The position numbers and the translations under genes are program-made. Positions 17,316 to 26,908 of a DNA stretch of 64,000 nucleotides are shown here, piece after piece. How positions within the stretch are numbered: the stretch's first letter is position 1; each line of letters begins with the position of its first letter. A model generated the notes under the pieces. That model did not search any database and was not told the origin of the DNA. It saw only the letters and a list, made by a program, of their open reading frames with translations. The DNA is from Acidobacteria bacterium UBA2990 (GTDB lineage: Bacteria; Acidobacteriota; Vicinamibacteria; Vicinamibacterales; UBA8438), in the NCBI GenBank assembly GCA_002347025.1, contig DEAE01000012.1, positions 91,943 to 155,942 on the forward strand. The letters run 5' to 3'.

Positions 17316-18311
17316 TTAGTACACTTCGAGGTCTCGGCCATAGGCCACCTCGCCACTGAAGTTGAGTCTCACTTGGTCTAGCATCTCGTCAGCTGTGTCA
17401 CCGGCAAGATGCAGCTGATGATACAAGATGACCATACCAACCCCAGCTTGCTCAGCAATCTCTCCAACCTTGATCGCAGAAGTGTGAAATGTGCTGTGGT
17501 AGCGTTGGACACCAGGCTGACGCTGACTGAGACCATCAGCACCGTAGGCCTCATGAATCAACACATCGGCTCCCATAGCAATGTCGGCTAATCCTTCGAA
17601 CGGACCAGTGTCTCCAGAAATGACGATAGTACGGTCAGCCGTGATCAACTTGAATCCAAAAGCATAGTCCCATGTCCCGTGAGGCACCGCAAACGCTTCA
17701 ACACGCATCACTGAGTCCTCATAAATCACCCCTGGCTGGATCTCGTGTGTTTCAACGGCCAGAAGGTCTCTGCGTAACTGCTCAGTACCTTCCACTCGGA
17801 TCCTAATGTCTTCGCTATAAGCCTCAAGCAACAACGACGTCATCGATTCAAGCCCAGGCGGACCATACGCCTGCATGGACCTAGCACGACCAAGGACCCA
17901 AGGTGAAAGCATTAGGTCGGGATACCCGAGTGTGTGGTCTGAATGCAGATGGGTTAGGAAAAGCACTCTGAGGTTCTGAGGCCGTAAGGCCGCGAGACCG
18001 CTGACAACTGCAGCTGCCGCTGCTCGGCGCACCACACCGGGACCCGCGTCAATCAGATACGCTGTCCCGCCAGCAACAATCGCTGTCGATGGTCCGAACC
18101 TGTCTGGCTCAGCACCTGGGGTTCCGGTACCTAGTAAGACAATCCAGGTTTGTGAGGGATCCAGCGGCGCTGAGGGAACTGAGGTCTGCTGGCCTAGTTC
18201 ACCAAGGGCCTGCAGTTCAGGCCTACTCGACGCCTCTCCTGCCGGCGCGACAGAACACCCGGTTGAGACCAGAATTAGCCCACAAAAAACAAGCCAACGT
18301 TTAGAACACAT
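17316..18311 (-). CDS. Exported metallo-beta-lactamase-fold hydrolase (RNase Z/arylsulfatase-like)
   Basis: A 331-residue predicted lipoprotein (hydrophobic WLVFCGLILVSTGC, cysteine near residue 19). The metallo-beta-lactamase fold shows LLGTGTPGAEPDRFGP, the zinc motif THLHSDHTLGYPDL, an AFAVPHG histidine, GDTGPFEG and a final YHQLH histidine. The pattern is closest to the RNase Z/alkylsulfatase-like branch, but an exported form cannot process tRNA in the cytosol, so a periplasmic or surface phosphodiesterase/sulfatase/lactonase role is more likely. Divergent from the HtrA-like gene. Confidence 0.82.
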   Translation of the reverse strand: MCSKRWLVFCGLILVSTGCSVAPAGEASSRPELQALGELGQQTSVPSAPLDPSQTWIVLLGTGTPGAEPDRFGPSTAIVAGGTAYLIDAGPGVVRRAAAAAVVSGLAALRPQNLRVLFLTHLHSDHTLGYPDLMLSPWVLGRARSMQAYGPPGLESMTSLLLEAYSEDIRIRVEGTEQLRRDLLAVETHEIQPGVIYEDSVMRVEAFAVPHGTWDYAFGFKLITADRTIVISGDTGPFEGLADIAMGADVLIHEAYGADGLSQRQPGVQRYHSTFHTSAIKVGEIAEQAGVGMVILYHQLHLAGDTADEMLDQVRLNFSGEVAYGRDLEVY

Positions 18312-18535
18312 GCCCGGCCGAATTATATCGCCTCACCTGAAGTCCTACACTAAATAGAGTCTATTGTTGATAGGCAGTTACGTTATGCTGATAGTGAAGG
18401 GCGGCTTCTATATTTACCCGAAAATTGATTCGAATTCGATTCACCATGCTCCTCCCCAATGAACCTAATTCAAGAAGCCACCGCAGCAAGTAACGTTTAC
18501 AGGAGACGACATCAAGAGTTCTACTCGTCCTGATT

Positions 18536-19729
18536 ATGAGTCTAATGAGCCACTTCCGGGAGATTATCCAAATGACCACCCCCGCCTCGTTCCCCTCGCA
18601 CAGCCCCAACCTCCCAACCCTGCGGTCCGGCCTATTGTATTTGCTGGCGTTCTCCGTAAGTGCATGCTCGGTTGAACTAATTCCAACAACCGCTGCCATC
18701 ACAGAGGAAAATCCCGCAAGCCGCCCGAGCCTTGTATCTCAGGCAAGACAAGTGTCTGAACCCTATGAGGACCTTCGGCCAGACGAGCAGGCAATCGTGG
18801 AGCTGTTTGAAAACACCAGCCCATCGGTTGTCTATATCAGTACTGTCACCCGCAGGCGAGATCTCTTTGGCCGATCGGCCACTGTGCCCCAGGGCACCGG
18901 CACCGGTTTTGTTTGGGACGACAACGGACACATCGTTACAAATTTTCACGTCTTAGAAGACGCAGCATCTGCACGAGTGGTTATGCATGACCAGACAAGC
19001 TACCTAGCAGACTACGTCGGTGGTTCACCACGACACGATCTGGCCGTCCTCCGCGTAGATGCCCCGGCACAATCTCTCAGTCAGGTAGAACTTGGAGACA
19101 GTGACCGTGTAAGGGTAGGCCAAAGCGTGTATGCCATTGGGAACCCTTTCGGATTGAGCGCCACTTTGACCACTGGGATAGTTTCAGCGCTAAACCGCCA
19201 GATCGAAGGATTAACTTCCGACATCATTGAGGATGTCATCCAAATCGATGCGGCCATCAATCCTGGAAACTCTGGTGGCCCCCTCCTCGACAGCCAAGGT
19301 CGCCTGATCGGCATTAACAGTCAGATAGCCAGCCCATCCGGTGCCTCAGTCGGCGTCGGTTTCTCGGTACCCGTCAATACTGTAAAGCGGGTCGTGCCAC
19401 AGCTAATCGCCAACGGTGAATATACCCCGGCTCGCCTTGGGATCACGACCGATAGACGATTGAACCGGGTTGTCGCGGATAGGTTAGGGGTAACCGGCGT
19501 GCTGATCGATCAGGTCGACCCACAGTCCGGCGCCGCAAGATCTGGCCTGAGAGGTACCGAACCAAACGCCAACCAGCTCGGTGACATAATCTTGCGGATC
19601 GATGGTGAACCGGTACCAACTGATCGCGACCTTCGGCTTGTCCTCGATCGCTACAAACCGGAAGATGTAGTCGAAGTCACAATCTCACGTGATGGAGCGA
19701 CCATAGAAGTTACTGTTCCCTTGATGTAA
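18536..19729 (+). CDS. HtrA/DegP-like trypsin-type serine protease, one PDZ domain
   Basis: A 397-residue envelope protease. A lipobox-like VSAC (C44) follows a hydrophobic LLYLLAFS segment, suggesting membrane anchoring. The catalytic triad is H138 (NFHVLED), D168 (RHDLAVL) and S246 (GNSGGP). One PDZ domain occupies about residues 310-395 (GVLIDQVDPQSGAA, LGDIILRIDGEPVP). Length and single PDZ match the DegS/HhoA type. It degrades or refolds misfolded envelope proteins. Start: the ATG at 18536 or 18542 keeps the signal; 18569 is also possible. The 224-nt divergent region holds a palindrome, TCGAATTCGA, at 18430-18439. Confidence 0.92.
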   Translation: MSLMSHFREIIQMTTPASFPSHSPNLPTLRSGLLYLLAFSVSACSVELIPTTAAITEENPASRPSLVSQARQVSEPYEDLRPDEQAIVELFENTSPSVVYISTVTRRRDLFGRSATVPQGTGTGFVWDDNGHIVTNFHVLEDAASARVVMHDQTSYLADYVGGSPRHDLAVLRVDAPAQSLSQVELGDSDRVRVGQSVYAIGNPFGLSATLTTGIVSALNRQIEGLTSDIIEDVIQIDAAINPGNSGGPLLDSQGRLIGINSQIASPSGASVGVGFSVPVNTVKRVVPQLIANGEYTPARLGITTDRRLNRVVADRLGVTGVLIDQVDPQSGAARSGLRGTEPNANQLGDIILRIDGEPVPTDRDLRLVLDRYKPEDVVEVTISRDGATIEVTVPLM

Positions 19730-19800
19730 GGTGATGCCGCGCTTAATTGTCTGGCTGGTGAAGCAAGAGTTAACGACCACTAGCGATTCACGAAACCCGC

Positions 19801-21321
19801 GTGGAACCACAAGCAAATACCCCCCCTGCATTCCTGCTGTCTAGATGGGTATTTCTTCGCCTCCTAGGACTGACCTATCTTTTCGCCTTCATCTCGCTAG
19901 CTTCTCAGGTTGTCGGACTAGTCGGCACTGAGGGTATTCTACCTGTCGAGCGGTACCTCTACCGCCTAGAGGATACCTACGGAACCGAGTCCTACCACCT
20001 CTACCCAACATTACTGTGGCTTTCATCCAGCGACGAGACCTTGATTTTATTGTGCTGGCTCGGAGCATTGCTTTCTGTGATGCTCATTCTAGGACTCGCA
20101 CCGAGAGCAGTATTGGCTGCACTCTGGATCAGCTATCTTTCACTCTCGATTGGCGGGCAGGTGTTTCTCGGCTTTCAGTGGGACAGCCTCCTACTTGAGA
20201 CTGGCCTTCTAGCATGCCTCTACGCGCCCAGGGGTCTCTGGCCCACTCTGAACACGGAACCTCCTCCTAAACCTACTGCCCGCTGGCTGATCTGGTGGTT
20301 GACATTTCGCCTGATATTCCTTTCTGGCATCACGAAACTAGCGAGCGGCGACCCGACATGGGCTGACTTGACCGCCCTGACCCACCATTTTGAGACCCAG
20401 CCGTTACCCCTATGGACTAGCTGGTATATGCATCAATTGCCCAAGGGATTCCATCAACTGCTAACCATCGGAATGTTCGTCGCAGAGCTCGTTTTGCCTT
20501 TTGTGGTGTTTCTCCCAATTAGCTGGATAAGACTGCGCCAGATGGCCATTTTCGGATTGGTCTTGCTACAAGCCGCCATAGGACTCTCAGGTAACTATGG
20601 TTTTTTTTCATGCCTCTCTGCTCTGCTGTGCCTAGCTTTGGTCGATGACCGGACCTGGCTGAGGATCTTGCCAGCTCTAATAACAGGTCGTGCACCAATC
20701 GCTGAAAGTAGCCACCCCAAAAGCCGTGGGTGGAATACCAAGCTTGGCGCCAGTCTCACAGTGCTGTTGTTTATTCTGGGAGGATTGACGTTTGCACGTG
20801 AGATTTCGAACACGCTAAACCGCGCGGGAAGGTCAGCACCCAGTTTCGCATGGTCTGATCCGCTAATCGGGTGGGTGCAGCCATTCCGATCGATCAATGG
20901 CTATGGGCTCTTTCGAATCATGACGGTTAAGCGACCAGAAATTGTCATCGAAGCCAGCTTAGACGGAACACAGTGGATCGAATGGAACCCTAGATGGAAA
21001 CCAGGCGACGTTCGTCAACGCCCTCGATTAGTTGCACCACATCAGCCTCGCCTGGATTGGAACCTCTGGTTTGCAGCCCTAGAACCTCAAGCTGAGAATT
21101 ACTGGTTATCTTCGCTAGTCAAAACACTGCTTGCCAACAACTCGGCGGTAACCGCCTTGATGGGTAAGCCCCCTTTTCCTGACACTGGCCCCGTATTCAT
21201 CCGGCTTGCTCTCTATAATTACCGGTTTACCACACCAAAAGAGCGGGCTAGAACTGGTACCTGGTGGCATCGCCAATTCCTTCGTTACTTAACGCCGCCT
21301 ACCTCACACAACGTGCAGTAA
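19801..21321 (+). CDS. Lipase maturation factor family membrane protein
   Basis: A 506-residue multispanning protein starting with GTG at 19801. The N-terminal half contains at least six hydrophobic helices (FLRLLGLTYLFAFISLASQV, then LILLCWLGALLSVMLILGLA). The FQWDSLLLETGLLACLYAP and WLIWWLTFRLIFLSGITKLASGDPTWADLTALTHHFETQPLP segments are family hallmarks of lipase maturation factor 1 homologues, which assist folding of exported enzymes in the endoplasmic reticulum of animals. The bacterial role is unknown. The C-terminal part (IEWNPRWKPGDVRQRP, DWNLWFAAL) also matches. No ribosome-binding site is visible. Confidence 0.87.
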   Translation: MEPQANTPPAFLLSRWVFLRLLGLTYLFAFISLASQVVGLVGTEGILPVERYLYRLEDTYGTESYHLYPTLLWLSSSDETLILLCWLGALLSVMLILGLAPRAVLAALWISYLSLSIGGQVFLGFQWDSLLLETGLLACLYAPRGLWPTLNTEPPPKPTARWLIWWLTFRLIFLSGITKLASGDPTWADLTALTHHFETQPLPLWTSWYMHQLPKGFHQLLTIGMFVAELVLPFVVFLPISWIRLRQMAIFGLVLLQAAIGLSGNYGFFSCLSALLCLALVDDRTWLRILPALITGRAPIAESSHPKSRGWNTKLGASLTVLLFILGGLTFAREISNTLNRAGRSAPSFAWSDPLIGWVQPFRSINGYGLFRIMTVKRPEIVIEASLDGTQWIEWNPRWKPGDVRQRPRLVAPHQPRLDWNLWFAALEPQAENYWLSSLVKTLLANNSAVTALMGKPPFPDTGPVFIRLALYNYRFTTPKERARTGTWWHRQFLRYLTPPTSHNVQ

Positions 21322-21403
21322 TAACGCCGCTAGCTGCCTTGGTGAATAGTTCGTTCGCCAGACTCCTTCTTCCTGAAAGGGAGTCTACGGGTATGCTAGG
21401 CCT

Positions 21404-22261
21404 GTGTACAAGAGCAATATTGAAATTAGGCCCCTTGCAAACCGGGATGAGTATCAAGCCTGTGTCGAATTGCAAAAAGATATTTGGGGACAGGATTTTG
21501 CAGACGTGGTCCCGGCCACGATTCAGATGGTCAGCCAACGTGTAGGAGGGGTAGCTTCTGGTGCATTCGACCCCACCGGTCGGTTGGTGGGGTTCGTGTT
21601 TGGCATTAGCGGTTTTTGCGACGGGGTCGCAGTCCACTGGTCTGATATGTTGGCAGTGCGTCCCGAGAATCGGCGGCTAGGTATTGGGCGACTTCTAAAA
21701 CTACATCAACGCGAAACACTATTAGCTACAGGCATTAAGAGGGTTTATTGGTCATTCGACCCTCTAGTGGCACAAAACGCCCACTTTAACCTTAGAACCT
21801 TAGGAGCCTTTCCTGTTGAATACGTAGTTGATATGTATGGCGACACGTCAAGCGTGCTACATCAGGGATTAGATACCGACCGCCTCATCGTCGAGTGGCG
21901 CCTCGCTGAACCAACAGCAGAGCGAGCTCTGACAGGTGAATTCGACAAGCTCCAGGGCAAAATGCGGACCGGGCCTATTATCCCGGAGGATCCCACTAAA
22001 GTCAGCAGGACACCAGTGCCCCAAACACGATGGATTCGACTTGAACTACCCAAGGACCTAGAGCGGCTCAAGCAAACGGAGCCAGACTCCGCCAGACGCT
22101 GGCAACTCAGCTTACGCCACGCTTTCATGAGCTACCTCAATAAGGGGCATGGCCATGTGGTCGGAATGTACCAGGATCAGAACACGGGCCGGTGTTTCTA
22201 CGTAATCGATACAGTGACCAGCAGACATTCTGTAGCTCTAGAGAGCCAGCAAGACTTATAA
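21404..22261 (+). CDS. GNAT-family acyltransferase (COG3375-like)
   Basis: A 285-residue protein starting with GTG. The acetyl-CoA motif A is MLAVRPENRRLGIGRLLKLHQRE (R/Q-x-x-G-x-G/A core), and the family-specific opening is IEIRPLANRDEYQACVELQKDIWG with YWSFDPLVAQNAHFNL further on. This matches a group of GNAT proteins often encoded beside enolase-superfamily racemases. The next gene, 32 nt downstream, is such a racemase, so the enzyme may succinylate or acetylate amino acids for it; that is inference from context. The C-terminal part beyond residue 165 is an extension with no motif I recognise. Confidence 0.82.
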   Translation: MYKSNIEIRPLANRDEYQACVELQKDIWGQDFADVVPATIQMVSQRVGGVASGAFDPTGRLVGFVFGISGFCDGVAVHWSDMLAVRPENRRLGIGRLLKLHQRETLLATGIKRVYWSFDPLVAQNAHFNLRTLGAFPVEYVVDMYGDTSSVLHQGLDTDRLIVEWRLAEPTAERALTGEFDKLQGKMRTGPIIPEDPTKVSRTPVPQTRWIRLELPKDLERLKQTEPDSARRWQLSLRHAFMSYLNKGHGHVVGMYQDQNTGRCFYVIDTVTSRHSVALESQQDL

Positions 22262-22293
22262 GATTCGCTATCAATCAAAAGGATTTTTGAGCA

Positions 22294-23424
22294 GTGACGT
22301 TAAAACTTCGTTCGATCTCTCTTCGAGAAATACAAATGCCACTGCTGGAGCCATTCCGAATTTCGTCAGGAACCGCCAGCCTCAGACGGATCCTGCTGTT
22401 GGAAACTATGGACGTCGATGGGGTTACAGCCTGGTCTGAGTGTGTTGCAGGCGAAAAACCCTATTATTCACCAGAAACAGTCGACACTGCATGGCTCGCA
22501 ATCAAGCAGTGGATCGCGCCACGCGTGCTGAACAAACCAATCTCAAGCCCCAGCATAATCCACCAAGACCTCGATACTAGTCTACGTGGACACCGCATGG
22601 CAAAAGCAGCAGTCGAGATGAGCATTTGGGGGTTAACAGCTGAGCGCGAGCGTGTGAGCTTAGTCTCATTAATCGGTGGCAGTCGACATAAAGTAGCAAC
22701 CGGAATTTCGATAGGCATACAGAAAACCCCTCAACAACTCTTGGAAAAAATACGTGAGGCTTTAGGAAAGGGCTACCGGAAAGTAAAGGTTAAAGTGCAG
22801 CCTGGTGCTGACCTCGACTATCTAGAATCCGTACGAGCAGCGTTAGGACAAGATGCTCCCTTGATGGCAGACGCTAACAGCGCCTACACTACCGCCGACT
22901 TTGATCACCTAACCAAGTTCGACCAATTTAATCTCATGATGATCGAACAGCCGCTAGCCTGTGATGACCTAGTACGCCACGCGGACCTACAACGGCAGCT
23001 CACCACCCCCTTATGCCTCGACGAATCAATCACTGATGTTGACCGAGCCGATGACATGCTTAGGCTGGGCAGTGGTCGCATCGTAAATATCAAGGCTGGT
23101 AGAGTCGGTGGGCTCGCTACCGCACAGGCGATCCACGACCGTTGTGCCTCCGCAGGCGTGCCTGTTTGGTGCGGGGGCATGCTCGAAAGTGGAATCGGTC
23201 GTGCTTACAATGTCGCGCTCGCTTCGCTACCAAACTTCACCCTGCCCGGTGACATCAGCCCAAGCAGCCGCTACTGGAAGCAGGACATCGTATCTCCAGA
23301 GTGGACAATGGATACTGCAGGATTGTTAACTGTACCGCACGAAAGTCCAGGCATTGGTGTGGCCGTAGACCGTGACTATGTGGACAGCCTCACCGTACGC
23401 TCCGAGATACTTACGGCCGACTAA
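22294..23424 (+). CDS. MenC/N-acylamino acid racemase-type enolase-superfamily enzyme
   Basis: A 376-residue muconate-lactonizing-subgroup protein. GTG start with AAAAGGA upstream. The barrel ends carry KVKVQPG (KxK base pair), metal ligands D in LMADANSAY, E in MIEQPL and D in CLDESIT, and the opposing lysine NIKAGRVGG. Length and the FRISSGTASLRR cap fit o-succinylbenzoate synthase/N-succinylamino-acid racemase. No other menaquinone gene is present, and the GNAT partner just upstream favours the racemase reading, a route described in Geobacillus for converting D- to L-amino acids through N-succinyl intermediates. A desuccinylase would complete it but is not seen here. Confidence 0.88.
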   Translation: MTLKLRSISLREIQMPLLEPFRISSGTASLRRILLLETMDVDGVTAWSECVAGEKPYYSPETVDTAWLAIKQWIAPRVLNKPISSPSIIHQDLDTSLRGHRMAKAAVEMSIWGLTAERERVSLVSLIGGSRHKVATGISIGIQKTPQQLLEKIREALGKGYRKVKVKVQPGADLDYLESVRAALGQDAPLMADANSAYTTADFDHLTKFDQFNLMMIEQPLACDDLVRHADLQRQLTTPLCLDESITDVDRADDMLRLGSGRIVNIKAGRVGGLATAQAIHDRCASAGVPVWCGGMLESGIGRAYNVALASLPNFTLPGDISPSSRYWKQDIVSPEWTMDTAGLLTVPHESPGIGVAVDRDYVDSLTVRSEILTAD

Positions 23425-23558
23425 CCATCAAAATAACTTTGCTGATAGTTGATTGCAATGCTACGGTAGGCCCATTCAGAACACGAAGGCACGGCGTAAA
23501 GAAGTCTGTTTTTTGGTCACCACAAGCCCGATCGAGCTTTTCTATTACGAGGTCCTTC

Positions 23559-25271
23559 ATGATATCTCAACGCCCCCTACTCCTCCTGACTTCTGTCAGC
23601 TTCACAGCTTTTAGTCTATCCGGCTACGCACAGACTGTCCCACCAATCGAAGCTGGAAAACAAACCTTAATTCGCACTGGAACCGCGGAAGGTACCGGCG
23701 GCTTGGTGGCCTCAGCCCATCGCCGGGCCACTGAGGCTGGCTTGGAAATGCTTGAACTTGGGGGCAACGCATTTGACGCCACGGTAGCTGTTGCCGCAAC
23801 GCTCACAGTGGTAGAACCGATGAATTCGAATATCTTCGGTGGCTATGGAACTCTGATCATTTACGCTTCCGAGCAAGAAGAAGTCCTCTACCTCGATAAC
23901 AATGGTCGCTTCCCTGTGTCAGCCAACTCGGACGTCTTTAGACAGACTGATTCTCGTGATGTCATGCATAGCGCTCGGGCGGTGTCGACCCCAGGTAATC
24001 TGCATGGGTTTGAGGCGATGTGGCAGACACATGGAAGCCTGCCGTGGGCCACGCTGTGGGAACCGGCCGCCTTCCACGCAGACGAAGGTGTTGCGGTAAC
24101 TGCCGCATTAGCCCGAGCCATAACTGCCAACTGGGAGCGGTTCCCCGATCGCGCGAGACAAATCTATGGAGCAGGCGGCGAACCATTTACTGAAGGTGAT
24201 TGGCTTGGACAACATGAACTGGCCGCCTCAATGCGTCAAGTTGCGGAACAGGGTAGCGAAGCTCTCTATGGCGGTTCGATCGGAGAGGCCATCATCGAAG
24301 AGATCGAGCGGGGGAATGGCTTTCTAACAATGGCCGACCTTACCGCACACCAGCCAGAATGGTTTTCACCTATCTCAATCAACTACCGCGAGCACCAGCT
24401 AATCACAGCCGGGGCACCATCGAACTCCTTCGCAGCACTAGTAACCGCCGGCATTATGAGTCGCTATCACAACACTGCGCTCGGATCGAACACGATTGTC
24501 TATCTGCACCGCTTGGCTGAAGCTGCCAAGCATGGTTTCTGGACTCGTCTTCGGTACGCTGGTAGCCCAGAAAACAATCCGCCACCTTTTGAAATACTCT
24601 TATCGGAAGATTACTGGCAACAACAAGTAGACCAGTTGGATCCTGCCCGCGCTAGCACATTCCAACCACCGGGAAGAACGCTCCAAGAAGGTGCCGATAC
24701 GACGCACTTCGTGGTAGCGGACCGATGGGGAAATGTAGTGTCAGCCACCATCACACTAGGCCAAGCTTTTGGCAGTACCGTATTTGTCGAAGAGTCTGGA
24801 ATTTGGTTGAACAACTCAATGGCCTTTTCAACTTACCAGCCAAAAGGCAATCCGATGGACGCAATGCCGGGCACCCGTAAGCACTCTTCCAAGACTCCCA
24901 TGCTCATCATGAAAGATGGTCGACCTTGGGTCGCAATCGGCACGCCAGGTGGACATACGATTCCTCAAACGGTCGCACAACTCAGCATCAACCTAATCGA
25001 CTTCGACATGAATCTTCAAACGGCGGTCGACACCGACCGCATCGCGTTTGCTGAACCAAACGTTTTGTTAGTCGAAGAAGGATTACAGGAAACGGTAAGC
25101 AACCAGCTCAATTCCCTAGGACACCAAGTGCGCTCCACCACCCAAATAGGGTTGGTACATGCCCTGCAAATCGAATACGACAATAATGGCGATCCAATCC
25201 GATTTATCGGCGCCGCCGACAGGCGAGGAGTCGGAGTCGCACTAGGCCTAGATGTCGCGGTCGGACGATAA
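23559..25271 (+). CDS. ggt: Gamma-glutamyltranspeptidase
   Basis: A 570-residue Ntn-hydrolase precursor. The start at 23559 is preferred: GAGG lies 6 nt upstream and the signal peptide (LLLLTSVSFTAFSLSGYAQ) begins there. The longer frame from 23439 adds 40 residues without a signal. The nucleophile threonine is in the DTTHFVVADRWGN segment, the glutamate/oxyanion motif appears later as GTPGGHTIPQTV, and the N-terminal VASAHRRATEAGLEMLELGGNAFDA is typical. The proprotein should self-cleave before the TTHF threonine and act on glutathione or gamma-glutamyl peptides in the periplasm. Convergent with the exported methyltransferase. Confidence 0.93.
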   Translation: MISQRPLLLLTSVSFTAFSLSGYAQTVPPIEAGKQTLIRTGTAEGTGGLVASAHRRATEAGLEMLELGGNAFDATVAVAATLTVVEPMNSNIFGGYGTLIIYASEQEEVLYLDNNGRFPVSANSDVFRQTDSRDVMHSARAVSTPGNLHGFEAMWQTHGSLPWATLWEPAAFHADEGVAVTAALARAITANWERFPDRARQIYGAGGEPFTEGDWLGQHELAASMRQVAEQGSEALYGGSIGEAIIEEIERGNGFLTMADLTAHQPEWFSPISINYREHQLITAGAPSNSFAALVTAGIMSRYHNTALGSNTIVYLHRLAEAAKHGFWTRLRYAGSPENNPPPFEILLSEDYWQQQVDQLDPARASTFQPPGRTLQEGADTTHFVVADRWGNVVSATITLGQAFGSTVFVEESGIWLNNSMAFSTYQPKGNPMDAMPGTRKHSSKTPMLIMKDGRPWVAIGTPGGHTIPQTVAQLSINLIDFDMNLQTAVDTDRIAFAEPNVLLVEEGLQETVSNQLNSLGHQVRSTTQIGLVHALQIEYDNNGDPIRFIGAADRRGVGVALGLDVAVGR

Positions 25272-25373
25272 AGGGGTGAGTCCAACTTCCGACTTCCATC
25301 TCTACGAGAGCGTTCTTACCATACCCTCATTAGCAACCCGAAACCAAGAAGCTCAACCCAACAACTACAAGCC

Positions 25374-26759
25374 TCACCTCTCAACCAGTCTTCCGATCTT
25401 CACTTGGTACCAAGCTGCCAGTCCCGGGTCTCTGAGCCGTCTAAAGATCTGCTCATGCGCTTCCCAAATCCGTTTCCCTTTGACATCGATGCCAGCTAAG
25501 TCGCAATAGACCAGAGCAAACGCAACTCCGTACTGCAACGGTATTCGCTCACTCTTGACCGCCGCTGCAATGTCTTCGTAGCGCAAGTCTTCTGCAGCAA
25601 TCGACACAGCAATCTGCTCTATGTCGTGGAACCGGGGGATATAGAACAAAGGGGAATCGTCGACTTGGTAGTTGCCTGCTTGTATTACATACATCAATTC
25701 TTCCAAGTCAGCGGAGTACAGGCGCTGTTCGACCGTTAAATCATCCGATGGCTCTGCAGCCATCCGATTCAGCTGAAGTCCCACCGAACGAACGTTCCAA
25801 TCCTTCCAATCATCATCGAAAAGACGAATCGCAGCATCCCGCCTGGAAACCATATCCCGGCGACCTTGGGAAGCACGAAACAGCACTCCAACCGGCATCG
25901 TTACTAACGACTTCTTTCCACTGAGGTTTCGAATTCGCAAGGTAACCCTGCTGTCACCGGCCCCTACTGCTTCAACCTCCACTAACCCTTGGTCGATCGC
26001 TTCAAACAAATCAAGACTGCGAATAGATTCACTAGGCACCACGGTGCCATCATCTACCTTCATGATAAACAGATGCTGTCCAGGGAGGAACTCGTGCAAA
26101 TTCTCAAGGGCAAAGCCAGCGGGAAGCCACTCGGCCAACACCTGACGGACCGACATGGCGTGGTCAGATTTCAGGTTGTCGCCGGTACCATCTTCAACCC
26201 TATATTCCAGAAGCGCCACGCGGCCACCTGGTGCCAGCGACGACCGCATATCCGCCAACATCTGCTCATAGTTTGACATCTCATGATAAACATCAGCCAA
26301 GACGATCCAGTCAACCACACCAAATGGAAGTTTTAGGTCGTCTGGTTCGCTGAGGATCGGCACAATGCCGCTTACCCCATCTCGTTCGGCTAACTGCCTC
26401 ATAATGTCGAGCATTTCAGGCTGAATGTCGACGCAATACACACGCCCGTTTGAGCCGACTCGCTCTACTATCCGGCGAGCGTAGTAGCCAGAACCGCACC
26501 CGATATCAGCTACGATGTCACCAGATTCAAGACCCATTGCGTCGAGCACTGCCTCAGGTTGCTCCTCTTGAGCACGCTCTGTTCTCTCGAGCCACTGTGC
26601 CCCACGAAAACTCATAAAATCAGCAGGCACTCGGTGACGCTCGTTCTGCTCCGGCGTCTGCATTGATGCTGCCTGGCCACCCACGATCCAAAGCAATAGC
26701 GCTAACCCAAAAAGGCTTCCACCGCCACTCCACATGTTCACCAGCGTCTTTATTGTCAT
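25374..26759 (-). CDS. Exported SAM-methyltransferase-fold protein with C-terminal extension
   Basis: A 461-residue protein. The start at 26759 has AAGGAG about 10 nt upstream and gives a signal-like segment (residues 1-32, SLFGLALLLWIVGGQAAS). The methyltransferase fold shows motif I VADIGCGSGYYARR, VYCVDIQPEML, and VVDWIVLADVYHEM. The C-terminal half (from about residue 265) holds a beta-rich domain (VTLRIRNLSGKKSLV) and an alpha-helical tail I cannot name. A methyltransferase outside the cytosol has no obvious SAM supply. Related exported proteins exist in Acidobacteria and Planctomycetes, from memory, so the layout is recurrent. Confidence 0.75.
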   Translation of the reverse strand: MTIKTLVNMWSGGGSLFGLALLLWIVGGQAASMQTPEQNERHRVPADFMSFRGAQWLERTERAQEEQPEAVLDAMGLESGDIVADIGCGSGYYARRIVERVGSNGRVYCVDIQPEMLDIMRQLAERDGVSGIVPILSEPDDLKLPFGVVDWIVLADVYHEMSNYEQMLADMRSSLAPGGRVALLEYRVEDGTGDNLKSDHAMSVRQVLAEWLPAGFALENLHEFLPGQHLFIMKVDDGTVVPSESIRSLDLFEAIDQGLVEVEAVGAGDSRVTLRIRNLSGKKSLVTMPVGVLFRASQGRRDMVSRRDAAIRLFDDDWKDWNVRSVGLQLNRMAAEPSDDLTVEQRLYSADLEELMYVIQAGNYQVDDSPLFYIPRFHDIEQIAVSIAAEDLRYEDIAAAVKSERIPLQYGVAFALVYCDLAGIDVKGKRIWEAHEQIFRRLRDPGLAAWYQVKIGRLVER

Positions 26760-26908
26760 GAGGTCTTTCTCCTTCAGGCCAAGCCAGCATAAGCTGGGTA
26801 GGACAGCAGAAGCAATCATGTCCTCCACACCGAATTACTGACATCCTCAACTAAACAGATGTTTCCCCACACTAGTGGCACTGTGGTGGATGACCGCTGA
26901 AGCCTCTC

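Noticed and set aside
23439..23558. N-terminal 40-codon extension of gamma-glutamyltranspeptidase, whose first residues (LIVDCNATVGPF) faintly resemble the start of an amidohydrolase
   Set aside because: The extension lacks a signal peptide, while an ATG with Shine-Dalgarno and signal sequence lies at 23559. The amidohydrolase resemblance is too short to support a gene remnant.
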